DNA from: Desulfuromonadales bacterium
Lineage (GTDB): Bacteria > Desulfobacterota > Desulfuromonadia > Desulfuromonadales > Syntrophotaleaceae
Assembly (NCBI GenBank): GCA_030613545.1
Contig: JAUWLU010000008.1
Span: 1-37,093, forward strand
Length of the DNA stretch: 37,093 nt
Direction of reading: 5' to 3'
Shown: piece by piece, positions 36,370 to 37,093 of the stretch
How positions within the stretch are numbered: position 1 is the first letter of the stretch
Layout: every line of letters begins with the position of its first letter
Position numbers and translations under genes: made by a program
The notes under the pieces: generated by a model
What the model saw: the letters and a program-made list of their open reading frames with translations, nothing else
Told to the model about the DNA's origin: nothing
Database searches by the model: none

Positions 36370-36876
36370 ATGAAGACTGGACGTAACGAGCCCTGTCCCT
36401 GCGGCAGCGGCCTCAAATACAAGAAGTGCTGTCTGCTTGTTTCGGCTTCGCTGGCCGAGATCGAGCTGTTACCGGTGCAGCTGGTGGCGGCTCGCGCCCG
36501 GGCCTTTGCCGATGGTGATTTCGCCTTTATCTACGACAGTTACCACTGCAATTCCCCTTTTCGTCGCCATTTTCCTGCGCGGGACGAATATCTGAACTAT
36601 GCCCGCAACGATCTGCAGGGTCGCTATCGCATTCACTCCTGTCGGATTTTATGCGACGATGCGCCCGTTGCTGGCGAGGCGCGGGTGCTGTTTTTCCTCG
36701 ATCTGGAATATGGCGGCGAGCGCCATCAAACCCTGGAGCTGTCGCGATTTTTGCAGACCGCCGGTGGTTGGCGCTATCATTCCGGTCATAAGGTAAACCG
36801 CGAGCAGTTGAGCGGCCCGCTGGAGGAGATCACCATGGCCGAGGTCGAAGAGCGTGCCGAGGGCATCTGTTTCTAG
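36370..36876 (+). CDS. SEC-C motif (YchJ-like) protein
   Basis: This gene encodes 168 residues. The zinc-binding SEC-C motif [15 protein letters not shown] is at residues 7-21, followed by a YchJ-type domain ([19 protein letters not shown], then [16 protein letters not shown]). The function is unknown; SEC-C proteins are cytoplasmic and some bind the ribosome or other partners. ATG 36370 gives the start [12 protein letters not shown] typical of the family. A longer frame from 36322 would start inside the repeat fragment and is not credible. No strong ribosome site is visible. Confidence 0.88.
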   Translation: MKTGRNEPCPCGSGLKYKKCCLLVSASLAEIELLPVQLVAARARAFADGDFAFIYDSYHCNSPFRRHFPARDEYLNYARNDLQGRYRIHSCRILCDDAPVAGEARVLFFLDLEYGGERHQTLELSRFLQTAGGWRYHSGHKVNREQLSGPLEEITMAEVEERAEGICF

Positions 36877-36910
36877 TCGCGGCACTGCCGATGGGCCAGG
36901 GGAGGGTGCA

Positions 36911-36943
36911 ATGACCTCAGCAGTGCAAGGATTTGGTTCATGA
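36911..36943 (+). CDS. candidate 10-codon leader ORF before the symporter
   Basis: ATG at 36911 has a strong GGGGAGGG ribosome site 5-6 bases upstream and opens a 10-codon frame ([10 protein letters not shown]). The frame ends in a TGA that overlaps the symporter ATG at 36940 (ATGA). It is too short to identify. It could be a translational coupling peptide or chance; the ribosome site is stronger than the symporter's own. Confidence 0.35.
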   Translation: MTSAVQGFGS

Positions 36944-37093
36944 ACGACAGTAACCGGCCTCGCGTCCTGTGGGCGAGCCGCTGCGGCTTCGTGCTTGCTG
37001 CTGCCGGCAGCGCCATCGGCCTGGGCAACATCTGGAAATTCCCCTATATCACCGGCCAGCACGGCGGCGGCGCTTTTGTGCTGGTTTATCTGG
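36940..37093 (+). CDS. sodium:neurotransmitter symporter family protein, N-terminal part (partial)
   Basis: The first 51 codons are present before the window ends. The sequence begins [20 protein letters not shown] and continues into [16 protein letters not shown] and [10 protein letters not shown], the unmistakable first membrane helix of the NSS/SNF family, which includes LeuT. These inner-membrane carriers take up amino acids with sodium. AAGGA lies about 9 bases upstream. The short leader frame overlaps its start. The rest of the gene is outside the window, so the substrate cannot be judged. Confidence 0.93.
   Translation, partial: MNDSNRPRVLWASRCGFVLAAAGSAIGLGNIWKFPYITGQHGGGAFVLVYL

Overview
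The window reads as a chromosomal stretch of a GC-rich deltaproteobacterium-type anaerobe, most likely Desulfuromonadales (Desulfuromonas/Syntrophotalea/Geobacter-like). This rests on three things: the housekeeping order queA-tgt-yajC-secD-secF-recJ and pheA-tyrA-aroA-cmk-ispH-rpsA-sppA-ihfB, a pair of multiheme c-type cytochromes, and protein sequences typical of that group. No rRNA, tRNA, CRISPR array, prophage or transposase gene was seen.

Layout. 1-2602: the 3' end of argC, a small cysteine-rich protein, a YgiQ-type radical SAM protein whose start is probably a non-ATG codon, and a small DUF2065 membrane protein. 2800-7917: queuosine tRNA modification (queA, tgt) followed by the Sec accessory genes yajC, secD and secF, closed by a strong terminator. 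8014-11174: recJ with its own terminator, then a SAM methyltransferase and a DUF2061 membrane protein. 11339-13154 (minus strand): an eight-heme lipoprotein cytochrome and a six-heme NapC/NrfH-type membrane cytochrome, with a 35-bp near-perfect palindrome just before the first gene. 13492-15324: a thioredoxin-like protein and a convergent aminotransferase sharing a bidirectional terminator. 15488-23875: a long plus-strand series for aromatic amino acid synthesis (pheA, tyrA, aroA), then cmk, ispH, rpsA, sppA, ihfB and a hotdog-fold protein. 23876-24368 has no gene but contains a terminator and a minus-strand promoter-like site. 24369-26739: an RluA-type pseudouridine synthase, lgt and a HAD phosphatase. 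26922-27703 (minus): an anti-sigma-type ATPase and a STAS antagonist. 28250-36306: a TPR lipoprotein, a LolB-like lipoprotein and an oligopeptide-type ABC importer (binding protein and two permeases), with galE and a lone GspE N-terminal-domain protein lying between the permeases. 36370-37093: a SEC-C protein and the start of a sodium:neurotransmitter-type symporter.

The most unusual feature is a family of about 150-bp non-coding repeats in the last 10 kb: three full copies (26768-26917, 33445-33594, 35287-35435) and one internally deleted copy (36305-36342). The full copies run from GATGG or GACGG to CATC, form one long imperfect hairpin, and are flanked by 6-bp direct repeats (AATCTT; ATAGTT; AAGTGT/AAGAGT). 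In all four cases the insertion point falls inside or against the stop codon of a neighbouring gene. Two same-orientation copies bracket galE plus the GspE-N gene, which separate dppB from dppC. A second, unrelated MITE-like hairpin lies at 28008-28176.
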